From NCBI GenBank assembly GCA_947579665.1, contig OX388350.1, forward strand, positions 89,423,152 through 89,487,151: 64,000 bases of DNA, in the 5' to 3' direction. A model generated the notes under the pieces. That model saw only the letters and a program-made list of their open reading frames with translations. It was not told where the DNA came from and searched no databases. The stretch comes from Sympetrum striolatum. Taxonomy: Eukaryota > Arthropoda > Insecta > Odonata > Libellulidae. Both the position numbers and the translations under genes were made by a program. Position 1 is the stretch's first letter. Every line of letters begins with the position of its first letter. Below, piece after piece: positions 45,489-56,368 of this stretch.

Positions 45489-47354
45489 GTAAACAGAATA
45501 TATCTATTTTTATAACAATCTCTTATATAACCTTCTTTGAAAATACCCTCGTGCTATGGACTGCTTTTTTTCACACCGTTTATTATATTATAAAAACTTG
45601 TGGAACGGACTTTCAGTTAAGTGATTTATTCTTCAATAGTTTTAGGGGTGAAGAATAATATTTCATAAGAACTTTGAGCATTAAAACATAATATGAATGA
45701 CCATGTAGTAAGTGCTATCTTTTATAATTCTCATATGGTGTAATTTAATGGAAAATAATTAGTACAGATGAGCAATGCAATGGTCAGACATACATTTTCC
45801 CTTTTTCTGTATTGTTCTGTGATCAGACGCAGAAATGCAGTTTCACTTTCTTCGATGAGCTCTTTCCAACACTTATTGATATTTCGCTTCCCTTCACTGT
45901 TGCTTTCACATTAAAAGCACAGCAAAAAGAAGCTATGATCACGTAAACAATCACTCTTAGACTAGTGATGGGTTTCCAACGTCCTTCAATTTATTTCGAA
46001 TTTTCCAAGCATCGTTTTCGGTAAGTGCATGACGTCATCACATAAACAAGGGAAGATCGGATTTGAATTTTAACGGAAATTGTGGACGCATCGTAGCAGT
46101 TCATTTTTAATTTATATATGGTTTGTATTACCTTAATATAGTGGAAGAGTAATATAAGGTAATAGATCTATATCGTCTTTATATCTACGTAATCCGGTTA
46201 GTATTTCTATTAAATTTGCAGAAGTAATACCGGTCTTCTCGCGTCTATGATAATGTTATAATGATATTAAGTTGCAACATCCCTCTAATGCAAATAATAA
46301 TTTTTTCACACCTATTTAGTTTCGGATTCAATATTGAGTAATGCATTTTTTTAGGAATTTTCATTTATTTGGAAGTTGGATTTTTCGCTAAACATATATT
46401 CTCGCAATCGGAATTAAACTTTTGAATTGTTTCTCTAGTGGATATTTCGTACGTATACAACTAGTTATTTAAAGTCGTGATCGGAGATTTGTTTTGAAAG
46501 CTAAAAAACTTGCAAATTCCAACTTCCTTTTCAGTACGAGTAACACCTTGAAATTGAAATTAAGAAACGTGAGAAAAATTCCGAATGAGCCAAGACTCTA
46601 CTTCACTGCAGTTTTAATGTTTGAGATTTCAACTTTACAAGAAATCTTATTTTCAGAAATTGTAATTTAGATTTAAATTTACTTGTCATTTCAGGAATCC
46701 TATTCAATTTTGTACGAATTTGTTATATTAATTCCCTTCAGCGGTCGTTATTTTTTAAACTTATTCTAAATACTGTTTGTTGAAGTAGCCATATTTATTA
46801 ATTATTTATATTCAAATTGCTTGTTTTACTTCAAATTTTCATGGGTCTAGAATACTCTTCTGATTTTTATCAATTTAGAAGATATTTCAGAAATTTTAGT
46901 TGCTATAGTTGTCTAGTTCCTTGTTATCTTTAACGACGTAATTCTAAATTTAATCGGCAGTATTTTATAATCCGAATCATTTTTATTTCTTACTATTTAA
47001 TTGCATTTAAAATTTAATTTTATCACTTAAGAATATTGATCGATTTGGTAAGAATTAGCACTGATATTAATCTTTTTGTTTCGTGTCATGAATTCAATAT
47101 CTTTAGCCAATTTCTAAGAGTTTAATTAAGGCTTCTTTAAATGATGATAATTAGTTATTATCTTCTTATTATTGTGCGATGATGTAACAGGATATTTCAA
47201 ACTGTTTGGTCAACGGTTGCAAATGAACAGGAATACGAAGTTTCCAAATTACTTACTTCGCTTTACATTTGCATGGCTTTTGATTTTAATTCCGAATTTA
47301 ATCCATGTATTTATTTTATTAATTTGGAATTTCTCTTTTCTAATTGTTTGGGAG

Positions 47355-47462
47355 GCAACACCGATATTGTCTTGGCGTAAGCTCATAGGCGTCTCTTGGA
47401 AGTGAAAGTTGTACAGGAGATCCTTCGATGGTACAAGTCAGTGGATTGGAGCTTCGGCTTAG
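47355..47462 (+). pseudogene. Arm exon, second right-arm copy
   Basis: Almost the same as the left-arm copy, with a GTAAGC donor, but a 1-nt difference (GCGTAAGC versus GCGTTATGC) shifts its frames. Phase 1 stops at GCGTAA and phase 0 stops after SWKLIGVSWK. Likely a decayed duplicate. Confidence 0.38.
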
Positions 47463-48663
47463 GTAAGCACAATTTATAAATTTTTATATCAATCTCTAAT
47501 ATAACGTATTTTGAAAATGTCCTCCCGTTATGGACTGTGAACTTTTATTTTTCACATCGTGTAATATATAATAAAAACCTGTGGAACGGACTATCAATTA
47601 AGTGATTTATTGATCAATAGTTTTTGGGGTGAATAAAAGGTTTTTAATAAGAACTTTGAGCAACATAATCTGAATGACCATGTAGTAAGTTACTATCTTT
47701 TATAATTCTCATATGGTGTAATTTAATGGAGAATAAATAGTACAGTACAGCAATGCAATGGTTAGACATGCCATTTCCCTTTTTCTGTAATTTTCTGTGA
47801 ATAGGCGCAGAAATGCAGTTTCGCTTTCTTCGATGAGCTCTTTCCAACACCTATTGATATTTTACTTCCCTTCACCGTTGCTTTCACTTTCAAAGCACTG
47901 TAAAAAGAAGCTATGATCACGTAAACAGTCATTCTTAGACCAGTTATGGGTTTCCAACGTCCTTCAACTCATTTCGAATTTTCCAATCATCGTTTTCATT
48001 TCATTTTCGTTGCTTTCATTTTCGAGGTATCAGTAAAAGAAGTAGGCTCATGCTAACAATGCCAAAAGACGAGTAATGACTTCCCAATGGCCTTCGATTC
48101 TTTGTCATTATTCAAGTTCAAGGCGAACCCATCGTTTTCTTCTGTGAGAACTATGTTTGTTTCTTTCGTGCATTTACCGCCTTGTCTGGGAAAAAGATAC
48201 AATCAAAGAATGTAATGGATACTAAAATTGAATTTATTTTTTAGATTACCACTAGTTTCAAATAATGTTAATATTTTTGCATAATTTGAAAATAGTTTTA
48301 AATCCATTTAAATAAAATATACATCGAGTGATACTAAATCTCGTATTTTTATGCTGCAATGACGAGAGGCGTAATCTTCACGATAAGACATTTGATAAAA
48401 TCCAGCGATTAATTCCTGCATTTATATCTTCACCAGTTTTTTGTTCTTAAAACGATATTTGTTACATAATTATCTTTTTGTATGTCAATAGATATTCTCA
48501 TGGAGTGATAATAAACGAAATTTGAATATCAATAGATCTATTTAGACGATTTTCAGGGAGTTATCAAACTGAAATCAAACAAATATAATTCACGTGCAGT
48601 ACCGATTTTCAGGGCGTCCATTAAAGTTAGTGCACGACAACTAACACCTAGGATCACGATGCA

Positions 48664-48909
48664 TCATGAAGGCTCCTCTGTTATTTTATTGCAAAAATTA
48701 TTGAGAAACATGTGGCGATTAGAAGAAAATATTGTCATTAACTCTGGGTATTCAGTTCGATCTGTGTATAGTGTTTGTATGTTCGCTTTCAGAACCAAAA
48801 GCTCACGAAAGAAAACGTCCATGTCTGAAGGATTTATTCTTTTAGCAAATTTCGAATCACAATCACATAAAATAAAACATGCTTCATAATTGAATCGTTT
48901 CATATTCAC
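48664..48909 (-). CDS. Right-arm paralogue of the 34.1-kb reading frame
   Basis: 81 codons, MNMKRFNYEACFILCDCDSK, FAKRINPSDMDVFFRELLVL, KANIQTLYTDRTEYPELMTI, ending NKITEEPS. The first half matches the left-arm frame at protein level with conservative changes, without its internal stop. It then diverges at the arm breakpoint. It is preceded on its strand by a TTCTTGCCAAAG acceptor-like text. No function can be assigned, and exon boundaries are unproven. Confidence 0.3.
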   Translation of the reverse strand: MNMKRFNYEACFILCDCDSKFAKRINPSDMDVFFRELLVLKANIQTLYTDRTEYPELMTIFSSNRHMFLNNFCNKITEEPS

Positions 48910-49599
48910 TTTGGCAAGAATGTGGAAGAAAATTTGAGATAATATATATACACAAAAAAATCACTTTCAATCTATAAATCTTTAAAGCAATAAGAAACTA
49001 AGAAATAAATTTTTGAGCAAATTCCAGCACTGGTCACGTTTTTAAATTCATCAATCTGACTGAATTACATCGATGTTAGTCTGATTACTTTGATGGATTA
49101 TCAATTATTGATGGATTTAAGAACAGTCCGTAGGTTTTTTCTGCTGTTTTACTAGATTGCTTCCGTTGCATTTGCAATTTGTTCTATCTCCATAATTCCT
49201 TAAACTCTGTTGAAACGTAAATCATCGCATCGTTTTTTTGCATTATAAATACGTTTTATTTGTAAGTTTCCAATTACTTGCGGTTATTCACATTTGAATG
49301 ACCCGCTACTGTCATCAGAACCATCGGCTCTTCACCGGGAATTAATCTCGATGGAAGCGGTGGACATCGGTGGAATGCATCGCAAATCCATTGATGAAAA
49401 AATGAACGGTTTGATGGATCCATCGATGAATTTAAAAAAGTGCCCACTCGAATCCCTGATTGGTGTTATTAAAGTTACCTCGGCAAGTATTTTTGTTTAT
49501 TGCAAGTATTTCAAAGAGTATTACAATCAATTCAATATTTTCGTACAGCATTTCAGAATATGTGTAGTTACTACAAGTGTGCTTCCTGTTGAGTGAATA

Positions 49600-50530
49600 T
49601 AAACTTATATATACCCTGTGATCTTTCTTTCGGTATACAGGACTCCCAACATCTGTTACCTTAGAGTGTGGTGATATATGAGAATGACAAGTTACGAAAT
49701 CTCTGATCTAATTTCTTTGGTTGGAATTCCACTCTCTTTTACAAAGTTCCCAATCAGTAAGCTATATAGTCAATATTTAACCAATCAAAATCATTATAAA
49801 CCCTCCTATATAAAGGAAACTTTGGCGGTTCTTCTGAGAGTTTATTAAATACTGCTTTTAAAGTTAATTACATTTAGACAATATTCAGATGATTGTCTGT
49901 GTTCGATACTAAGTTTATGCAGTTATTGCCACTTTAACACCAGATAAGTAAATGAATTTCTATTACGAAATAAAACTATAATTTGTTTTGTTTTTATTCT
50001 CTACTTCTCACGAAATATTGGACTAGTGAGTAAAAGCACAAGTATTATTTAGATAACCAAAATTAAAAGAAATGGTTGAACGTTTCTTACATTTCTCTGA
50101 ACGATTTTATGGACGTTTATATTTGCAGATATGTAATTCGAAAATATTAAAAGGAGATGCAGTTCATTTTGATAAGAAAAAAACGTAAACTTTTAGCCAA
50201 TTATGTTGAAAAGTGTGAATATAATTTACACTCTTAAAGAATACCTGATTGTAAATCTTGTATTATTTTTCCTACAAGTACATGCGGCATCTCAAACTCC
50301 TGACTGCGACTCTATTTGCGAGTAATCCAGTTAAACTTTCTACTTATTCTGCAACTTAATTTTCAAATGCCATTATTTCACCATTGATTGCGAGGTAATC
50401 TGACAAACTCAAGTAGTTATTTAGAGCTCAGGATTCGTGGTGACAACTACTTGATATATCTGGAATCAGTTATTTTATTCTGTTCTTAAGTTTTCCTTTA
50501 GAATAAGTAATTAACGATGCATTGAATGGT
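49600..50530. other. AT-rich stretch
   Basis: Between the right arm and the pogo-like MITE. No gene, repeat family or RNA that I can support. Confidence 0.45.
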
Positions 50531-50534
50531 AGTA

Positions 50535-50746
50535 CAGTAAACTCCCGTTTATCCGAAATGTACGGCGGCCGGTTCGGATAACGAAAATTTCGGATAAACC
50601 GAAGTACCCGCGTTTAACATCCAGAATTGCGTCAATACCGCGAAATATGAACGTAAAACGTGCGTTCGTAGAATGCTATTGATATGGTTCTGAATAAGCC
50701 TGCATGTTTCGGATAAAGCGGATTTCGGATAAACGGGAGTTTACTG
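50535..50746. mobile_element. pogo/Tigger-like MITE (212 bp)
   Basis: Perfect terminal inverted repeats CAGTAAACTCCCGTTTATCC (then GAA) and its reverse complement ending CGGGAGTTTACTG, flanked on both sides by TA. The TA target-site duplication and the 'CAGT...TTATCCGAA' ends are characteristic of pogo/Tigger-type Tc1-mariner elements. The interior (CGGCGGCCGGTTCGG, GCGTCAATACCGCG) is non-coding, so the element is non-autonomous. Well preserved, hence probably fairly young. Confidence 0.93.
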
Positions 50747-50759
50747 TATACTTCTATTC

Positions 50760-51551
50760 AATCTTTTCTAAATTCCTCAGAACAATTAGTAGTAATCAAT
50801 CGCTGCCTACTTGAATTTCTATTTAGTGGAGGCAGTGTTTGTTGGTAGTAGTTTAGTAAGAAGTGCATATATTTGTATTAAACACCTGCTTCGTAGGTGC
50901 AGAGGGAATAATGCCCAATTCTTGTCAACCCTAGGTCAAACCTAAGGTGCTAATGGATTAAGGCACCTCGAACTGTATCTCTTAGCACCCGTTTAATCTG
51001 AGAGTTGGAGGCTCTAGTGCCACCACCCATCTTGTCCATTTTATTAGGAAAATTATGAGGGATATCTGGGGGTAGCTATTTTGAAAAAAACTCGATCCAA
51101 TTTAATTGGAATATGTAGCTTAATGTCACCAGTAACACAGTTTGGCCTTCAAAGATCTATGCGAGTAAAACTGAACCTTTTTCTTTACGTATTTCTAATA
51201 TTATTTGTTATCAATTATTCGGATGTTTAAACTGCCATTGTTGCGTAGTATCGCATTCTCGTCTCCATACGATCTGCACCGAGTTCATTTTCCTCTTACG
51301 TCAGAACCATCCTTATTTCTATTCCTAGTGCCCTCGATTACAATTTTTCTACTCTAATATTGTGTTTAGAAGTGTTGATGAGTACAATTTTTTAACATCG
51401 AAGTGGATCACCCTTATATAACTTCATAGAATTACATTAATACGATATTTTTCTTTGTCACCGGGAAATTTATTTTTAAATTATTCTCTTCTTGATATTA
51501 CTATATTCACTAATAAATGATTAATTACTTTGGTGTTTCTATACTTTGCAG
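50760..51551. other. Intergenic or intronic stretch with a slightly GC-rich patch
   Basis: The patch around 50880-51030 (CACCTGCTTCGTAGGTGCAG, AACCTAAGGTGCTAATGG, TTAGCACCCG, CTAGTGCCACC) stands out from the AT-rich surroundings but shows no frame or splice pair. The remainder ends in the pyrimidine tract before the exon at 51552. Confidence 0.35.
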
Positions 51552-51677
51552 TTTAAAGAAAGTGAACTTGCCCAAATTTCGATAAGGCTTTACCGTATGA
51601 CTTCACAAATGCGAGTGACCACCGTCAACGGAAGAGGCTGGAGGGACAACGGTTGGCTGGATCTCCAAGTTAAGTAA
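51552..51677 (+). CDS. Candidate terminal exon (126 nt)
   Basis: It follows ATACTTTGCAG. In phase 0 it encodes FKESELAQISIRLYRMTSQM, RVTTVNGRGWRDNGWLDLQV, K and a TAA. It is GC-richer than its surroundings and has the composition of a real exon. An alternative donor, CAA|GTTAAGT, lies just before the stop, but its phase does not fit the next exon candidate at 53046. Its length (41 codons plus stop) equals that of the terminal exon at 57643. The product is not recognised. Confidence 0.4.
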   Translation, partial: FKESELAQISIRLYRMTSQMRVTTVNGRGWRDNGWLDLQVK

Positions 51678-52584
51678 ACAGACTATACTTTCATAATTTG
51701 CAGATTAATTTAAATTTCATCATCTTATGGTATTTCGAAGTATTAAAAATTATTATGTTTCAAATTAAGGAAGACATTTTTGAGTGAGATTTATGAATTT
51801 AACACATAGTTTTAGCTTATTAAAGTATATATAATTTATTGCTTTTGCTTCTAAAATTCCAAACAAGAGAGAGACATGGCTGTTTTTATATTTCTGATAA
51901 TATTAAAATAACTTATTTCCTTCTTAGCATTTTGCCTAATATTCAAATTCAATAATCACATTCATATATTCCTTCTGAGTCCATGAACTATTTAAATTAT
52001 TGCATTACATTATATTTAGATTTGTATGTTTCCCTATTATGTGGAGTTTCTATGTAAATGCCGATTTGAATGTGACTTTACCACTACGTTTAGATGACTG
52101 TTGCATTAAAAACAATCGTTGGCTTATAAGCTAGTCAAATCAAACTGTACAGACTCCATACAATCCTTTTTCTCATAAAATTTGATATTTAACTTTCGAT
52201 TGACTTTCCTATTAAAAAAGCAATAAAAGAAGGATATTGAGTACCCACCGTTAGTTGTCAGATGAAAAAGACGTATCTGACATCCTGGAGAATAGATTTA
52301 AATTCACGTTTTTTTCCTCAATTATAATTATAAAATAAGGAATTAATATTTGGAGATTCTAATGATTGCTAAAGATCAATGTTTTGCGAGAAAAACATAG
52401 TTTTTCCAGAATTCTTTCGGCATATTAGCACATTTACCAAGGCCACTCCTTCCACTTTTAAGAAATGCCGCTTCCTTTAATTATAATTTCATCTTATGAA
52501 ATATGTTCTTTCTTTCAAACGCTAATAATTCTGAGGAAAATATATTTTTTCCACAAATGAAATTTTTGCCTACTAGTAACAAAA

Positions 52585-52645
52585 GCACGATCACGTGACG
52601 ACGATCATTCGTCGAAACCGGTCGTGTTTTTGATGTTGCTAGGCT
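52585..52645. repeat. GAAACCGGTCG dispersed motif
   Basis: CACGTGACGACGATCATTCG followed by TCGAAACCGGTCGTG contains an internal inverted repeat (CACGTGACGACG / CGTCG...CCGGTCGTG). 'CGAAACCGGTC' strings of this type are, from general experience, common parts of dispersed elements in arthropod genomes. No function is inferred. Confidence 0.35.
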
Positions 52646-52794
52646 GAAATACAACTTGTGGAATAAGTACAATATGTTTTACATACAGATTCACAAATCT
52701 CAAGGAAAATACTTAATTATTTTTCAACATGCGATGTAAATTAAATTTTACTTAGCAGAGGAAAGCCTATGACTTAAACAGTGTAGTACAAGAA

Positions 52795-52980
52795 GTGAAA
52801 AATAGTGACTTTGCTGGGACTCGAAGCCAAGCACACCACTCTAAAGGATGTAGCTTTGTAGATTAACAGATAAGATACTAGTATTTTAGTGGTTAGAATG
52901 ACGGTAATTTGGAGCGATTGGATTACCCGTCCGGAATGTGAGAGACCCGGGTTCGTGTCCCAGTCAAGTCACTATTTTTC
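52795..52980. repeat. Pair of facing tRNA-like sequences (SINE-like)
   Basis: The minus strand of about 52870-52805 contains TGGCTTCGAGTCCCAGC (B-box-like). The plus strand of about 52890-52975 contains TTAGTGGTTAGAATGACGG (A-box-like) and GACCCGGGTTCGTGTCCCAG (B-box-like). A diverged counterpart lies at about 59140-59260 (AGTGACTTGTTCAGGATTCG), upstream of the pseudo-exon at 59335, so the element was copied together with the gene segment. Confidence 0.5.
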
Positions 52981-53045
52981 ACTTCTCGTAAACACCTTTT
53001 CTGTTATTCGATGCATTATTAATTTGGATTTTTTTTGTCTTTAAG

Positions 53046-53160
53046 GATTAATGGAGATCTGCAATCGATTCACATATCGATACTGCCCAGATATGATGTG
53101 ACTACGCAGAGAAAAACATCACCGGAGATCCACATGGAGACGTCGGAGTTCAAAATTAAG
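53046..53160 (+). CDS. Candidate internal exon (115 nt)
   Basis: It follows TTTTTTTTGTCTTTAAG and ends ATTAAG|GTAATGAG. The first G completes a codon, then the exon reads INGDLQSIHISILPRYDVTT, QRKTSPEIHMETSEFKIK and ends in phase 0. That is exactly the phase of the terminal exon at 57643. A decayed paralogue at 59335 keeps SILPR, QRKT and the flanking GGTAATGAGAATNTT text, which supports this being an exon of a duplicated gene. The predicted chain is rich in alternating hydrophobic residues. No family recognised. Confidence 0.48.
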
Positions 53161-53609
53161 GTAATGAGAATATTTCATTTCTCCGAATCGCTGTATTTCA
53201 CCTTCTGGCCTTTTTAAACGTATAAATAAATAGACGTCTATTCTACGATCTCAATCTTAAAAATTTATTTGGTTCATATTACTATAACGTCATCGTCGTC
53301 ATCAATATCGCTCCCCCAAAGGGATACTATGTTATTAGTGCCTTCCTTATATAAAAATTTATCCACATGTATAACTCGAATAATTAAAAAATAAATGACT
53401 TTCCTACTATTAAAATATTTTGGTTCAAATAGATAAATTATGGTTCAAGAAGGGTTTGAACTGGCTCCCGATTAGAGACACGTCAAAAAAAACAGCAGAC
53501 TTTGTGCCCTCTTAATTTATGGGCGTTATTGAATTTCCAGCCCCTTGGCTTCAAATTGAACTTTTTCAATTTCTGCATCTTTCTTAATGAAAAAGTTCTT
53601 TTGCATATT

Positions 53610-53679
53610 GGCTCCCACCGGGAATTGATCCCGGGACCACTTTCACCAGACGAGCTGTCCACAAGACTATCCGGGAGCC
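53610..53679 (-). repeat. tRNA-like element
   Basis: Ends pair as an acceptor-like stem (GGCTCCC with GGGAGCC), and a perfect T-arm-like hairpin CCGGG-ATCAATT-CCCGG is present on the minus strand. The anticodon arm does not pair and one extra base separates T-stem and acceptor. It is therefore a tRNA-derived repeat or pseudogene rather than a functional tRNA. Confidence 0.5.
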
Positions 53680-53689
53680 TTGATACGTT

Positions 53690-54206
53690 GATATTTTTTC
53701 TGAAGTGGTCGTTTAATATTGATGAAAAATTAATTACGGTCAGACTATTGAAAATATATACTTAATGTACTTTGGAATTAAAAGAGATAGTTTGACATTA
53801 TTCGAGCTTTCATACCCTAAAATAATTTAATCGATTTTAAAATGAAAACAATAAAGAATCAAATATAGATAAAAACGGACGCGGCGGCGCGCGGGTCATT
53901 TGAATTTAAAATTTACGATAATAATTTATTGAAATTGAAAAAAAAAAGTTTTCAAAATGAATAAATAAATAATTAATTAAGAAAATATAAGTAAAAAAAT
54001 AATACATACGCGTAGTTGCCAAGTCCTAGGTTGAAATAATAGTTAATAGCACAGAGGCATCCTTGGGCTTTTATATTTAGGGCAGCAATCCCTTGGGGAG
54101 TCCCACATACTTCGGAAGAGTTTACTTCCGTAAAACGGCCAGCGTCAGTCACGCGAAATATCGGCTTTTTTGTTAAGGAGGCTCAACTTTGGAGTCGTAT
54201 AAAAGT
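53690..54206. other. Non-coding stretch before the piggyBac element
   Basis: Mostly AT-rich. A short GGACGCGGCGGCGCGCGGG burst at about 53879 and a GC-richer patch near 54060-54170 (CCTTGGGGAGTCCC, CGGCCAGCGTCAGTCACGCG) stand out but show no coding or structural signature that I can name. Confidence 0.4.
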
Positions 54207-54210
54207 TTAA

Positions 54211-54683
54211 GTAGAAATTGCACAAAAAACAAGTGACATCAACGTTTAGTACGTTCTATTGCGCTTGTAACCATATAAGCTAATCATTTCTGTTTTCATA
54301 ACATTTGGTATTTATTATAGATGGAACGGAAAAGTGCCCATTTTTACGAGCTGTTTCACGGAGTGCTCTTTTTGAACGTTTGTTCCTCAAACGCCATTAC
54401 TTTAATCACAATGATATTTTGATAGAATATTAATACGTGTTTTGTTAATGAAAATACGATGTTTCAGAATATTTGTATTAAACGAAAAAAAGTTGTTGTC
54501 GATTTTGTGAAACAACTTTTTCTCGGAAATGGATAGCCGTAGAAATACAAAATTGGGTTCGTTAGAAAGATTTTAAAATGAGTTTTCACGGTAAATAATC
54601 ATTTTTCACTACAAGTTAGCGGATTTTTTAAACGAATTTATATTTAACGCGGAGATTTGCAACTGTTGAGCAGTGTTGCCGTG
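54211..54683. repeat. piggyBac left inverted repeat
   Basis: Reverse complement of 55897-56368 with moderate divergence and small indels. The divergence between arms suggests an old insertion. The outer end abuts TTAA. Confidence 0.85.
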
Positions 54684-54996
54684 TTGATGTCTTCGGGAGT
54701 TTCTAACCTCCCTATCTCGCCCTGTTCTTTCTTTGTCTCATTTTTCAGCTGCGATAACATCCTTATATCTGAAAAAATCAAATTTAAAGTACTAACACCT
54801 CAAATTCGCCCAAGCGCCTTCAGTTAAGCTTTAGTAATATAACTGTACTGACTGTGTGATAGTTTTTCGTTAGCTTCTATAAGGCAATATATGCTGCATA
54901 ATATGTGCATCAATGATAATTTTCACGGACAATTTTATTCACAACAATCGTTACATTTGACATACGTTTTCGAATTTTAATTACAGACAGGTTTTC

Positions 54997-55717
54997 TCAC
55001 ACTTTTCTAGTTTTTCTTCTCCTTCTTATCAATTGCTTATAGCACAGGTGAGAGCTCCCAGTGATCTTCTTTCTCCCGGAGCTGTCCGATGTAGATGCAC
55101 CAAGAGTAGAATCCTCCGCAATAACTGGCTGCCCGATAACACTTTCAATCACTATCTTTGTTGTAATATTGCGCATAACTTGCAAATTTTGTGATCTTTG
55201 CTAAATTACTGGCTTCGCCAGTTCTTCACTTAATTTTCGCATACATCTACGTCGTTGGTTGGTTTTTGACGTCAGCATTTCGTTGTTTTCATAGTATATC
55301 CGATAGGATGCAAAAGTTGCTACGTCGATTATATTGAAAAACATAGCTAGCGGCCATATCAAAGTGTGGCATTTTGTTGTATTCCTAATAATCATCTGGT
55401 CCATTGTATCACCTCCAGATTTAAACTTATTGTAATACAAAATTATGTGGGGCTTCTTCTTACCACTTTCACAAATATTTATATCAGAATGCATCGTTGA
55501 AATTAAAATAACTGCTTTCCCGTTCCTTGGGACATAAGAGCAAATAATCACTCTTTAGTGGAAGTTGATTATTGTTCTTCAAATAGGCTTTGCACGAAAA
55601 AACTCTATGAAAAAAGAAAGTGACACTATGTTTTATGTATTCTACATAAACCTGTGAAGCGTTCGGCTCACTCATTAAGTAGCGACCAGAAGAAAGCCAG
55701 GAGTAGCACTGAAGCAC
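54997..55717 (-). pseudogene. piggyBac transposase remnant (C-terminal region)
   Basis: Pieces in order on the minus strand: 55717-55520 (KHSVTFFFHRVFSCKAYLK... LLLCPKE), then after a frame change 55551-55204 (SYVPRNGKAVILISTMHSD, KKKPHIILYYNKFKSGGDTM, DQMIIRNTT, WPLAMFFNIIDVATFASY), a TAG stop after ELAKPVI, and then the same frame again (QRSQNLQVMRNITTKIVIES... to 54997). YYNKxKxGGxDTMDQM and WPLAxFxNIID are hallmarks of the DDE_Tnp_1_7 domain; the Asp in DTMDQ is the third catalytic residue. The first two catalytic Asp regions and the C-terminal Cys-rich finger are not recognisable. Inactive. Confidence 0.85.
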
Positions 55718-55896
55718 AGATATTCATTTTCTACGAAACATAAGGGTAAGAAAGATGATCAATAAGATAAGATAATAAGGAAAAATACGAAACGTAATTG
55801 ATATGATTAGGCGTAGCTTCGCAGTCCATGGCGATAGAAAGAAAGCCTCTCTGAGGGACGGAGTGTTCAAAAGCTCGAGATGCAAGACCAATAATT

Positions 55897-56368
55897 CGGC
55901 AACACTGCTGCACAATTGCGAATCCCGGCGTTAAATATAAATTCGTATAAAAAATCCCTTAACTTGTAGTGATCGATAATTATTTACCATGAAAACTCAT
56001 TTCAAAATCTTTCTAACGAACCCAATTCTGTATTTCTACGACTATCCACTTACGAGAAAAAGTTGTTTTACAAAATCAACAACAACTTTTTATCGTTTCA
56101 TAAAAATATTCTGAAACTTCGAAATTTAATTACTAATAAGCATATTAATGTTCTATCAAAATATCTTTGTGATTGAAGACACAGTTTTTGAAGAACGAAC
56201 GTTCAAAAAGAGCACTCCGTGAAACAGTTCGTAAAAATGGGCACTTTTCCGTTCCATCTATGGTAAATACCAAATGTTATGAAAACAGAAATAATTGGCT
56301 TATATGGTTACACGCGCAATAGAACTTACTAAACGTTGATGTCACTTGTTTTTTTTGCAATTTCTACT
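55897..56368. repeat. piggyBac right inverted repeat
   Basis: Mirror of 54211-54683, from CGGCAACACTGCTGCACAAT to GCAATTTCTACT, followed by TTAA. Confidence 0.85.

Larger units (their letters stand above)
43700..48000. repeat. 2.32-kb tandem duplication inside the right arm
   Basis: Copy R1 (about 43.70-46.02 kb) and copy R2 (about 46.02-48.0 kb) both start with GGTRAGTGCATGACGTCATC followed by ACATAAACAAGGGAAGATCG, and both end with text from CGATGAGCTCTTTCCAACAC to TTTCGAATTTTCC. R2 is close to the left arm over 36.9-39.0 kb, R1 much less so. So the tandem duplication predates, or was followed by, conversion between R2 and the left arm. Confidence 0.85.
42480..49560. repeat. Right arm of the large inverted duplication
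   Basis: Pairs with the left arm as described there. The central portion is internally duplicated in tandem (43.70-46.02 and 46.02-48.0 kb). The second copy is the one closest in sequence to the left arm, over its 36.9-39.0 kb part; the first copy is more diverged. Outside 49.6 kb the pairing is lost. Confidence 0.9.
54211..56368. mobile_element. piggyBac-family element, 2.16 kb, long inverted repeats, defective
   Basis: Flanked by TTAA on both sides (54207-54210 and 56369-56372), the piggyBac target site. The ends read (A)GTAGAAATTGCA and extend into inverted repeats of about 470 bp (54211-54683 and 55897-56368), including AAAACAAGTGACATCAACG and CAAAAAGAGCACTCCGTGAA copies. The interior encodes the C-terminal part of a piggyBac transposase on the minus strand. 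Much of the N-terminal half is missing and the rest is disrupted, so the element is non-autonomous. The long inverted repeats are unusual for the canonical moth element, whose inverted repeats are short. Confidence 0.9.

Noticed and set aside
53610..53679. Functional tRNA gene
   Set aside because: Acceptor and T-arm pair, but the anticodon arm does not and spacing is off by one. Treated as a tRNA-derived repeat.
55724..55915. Two overlapping ORFs inside the piggyBac interior as an N-terminal transposase domain
   Set aside because: Translations show no recognisable transposase motif and partly run into the inverted repeat.
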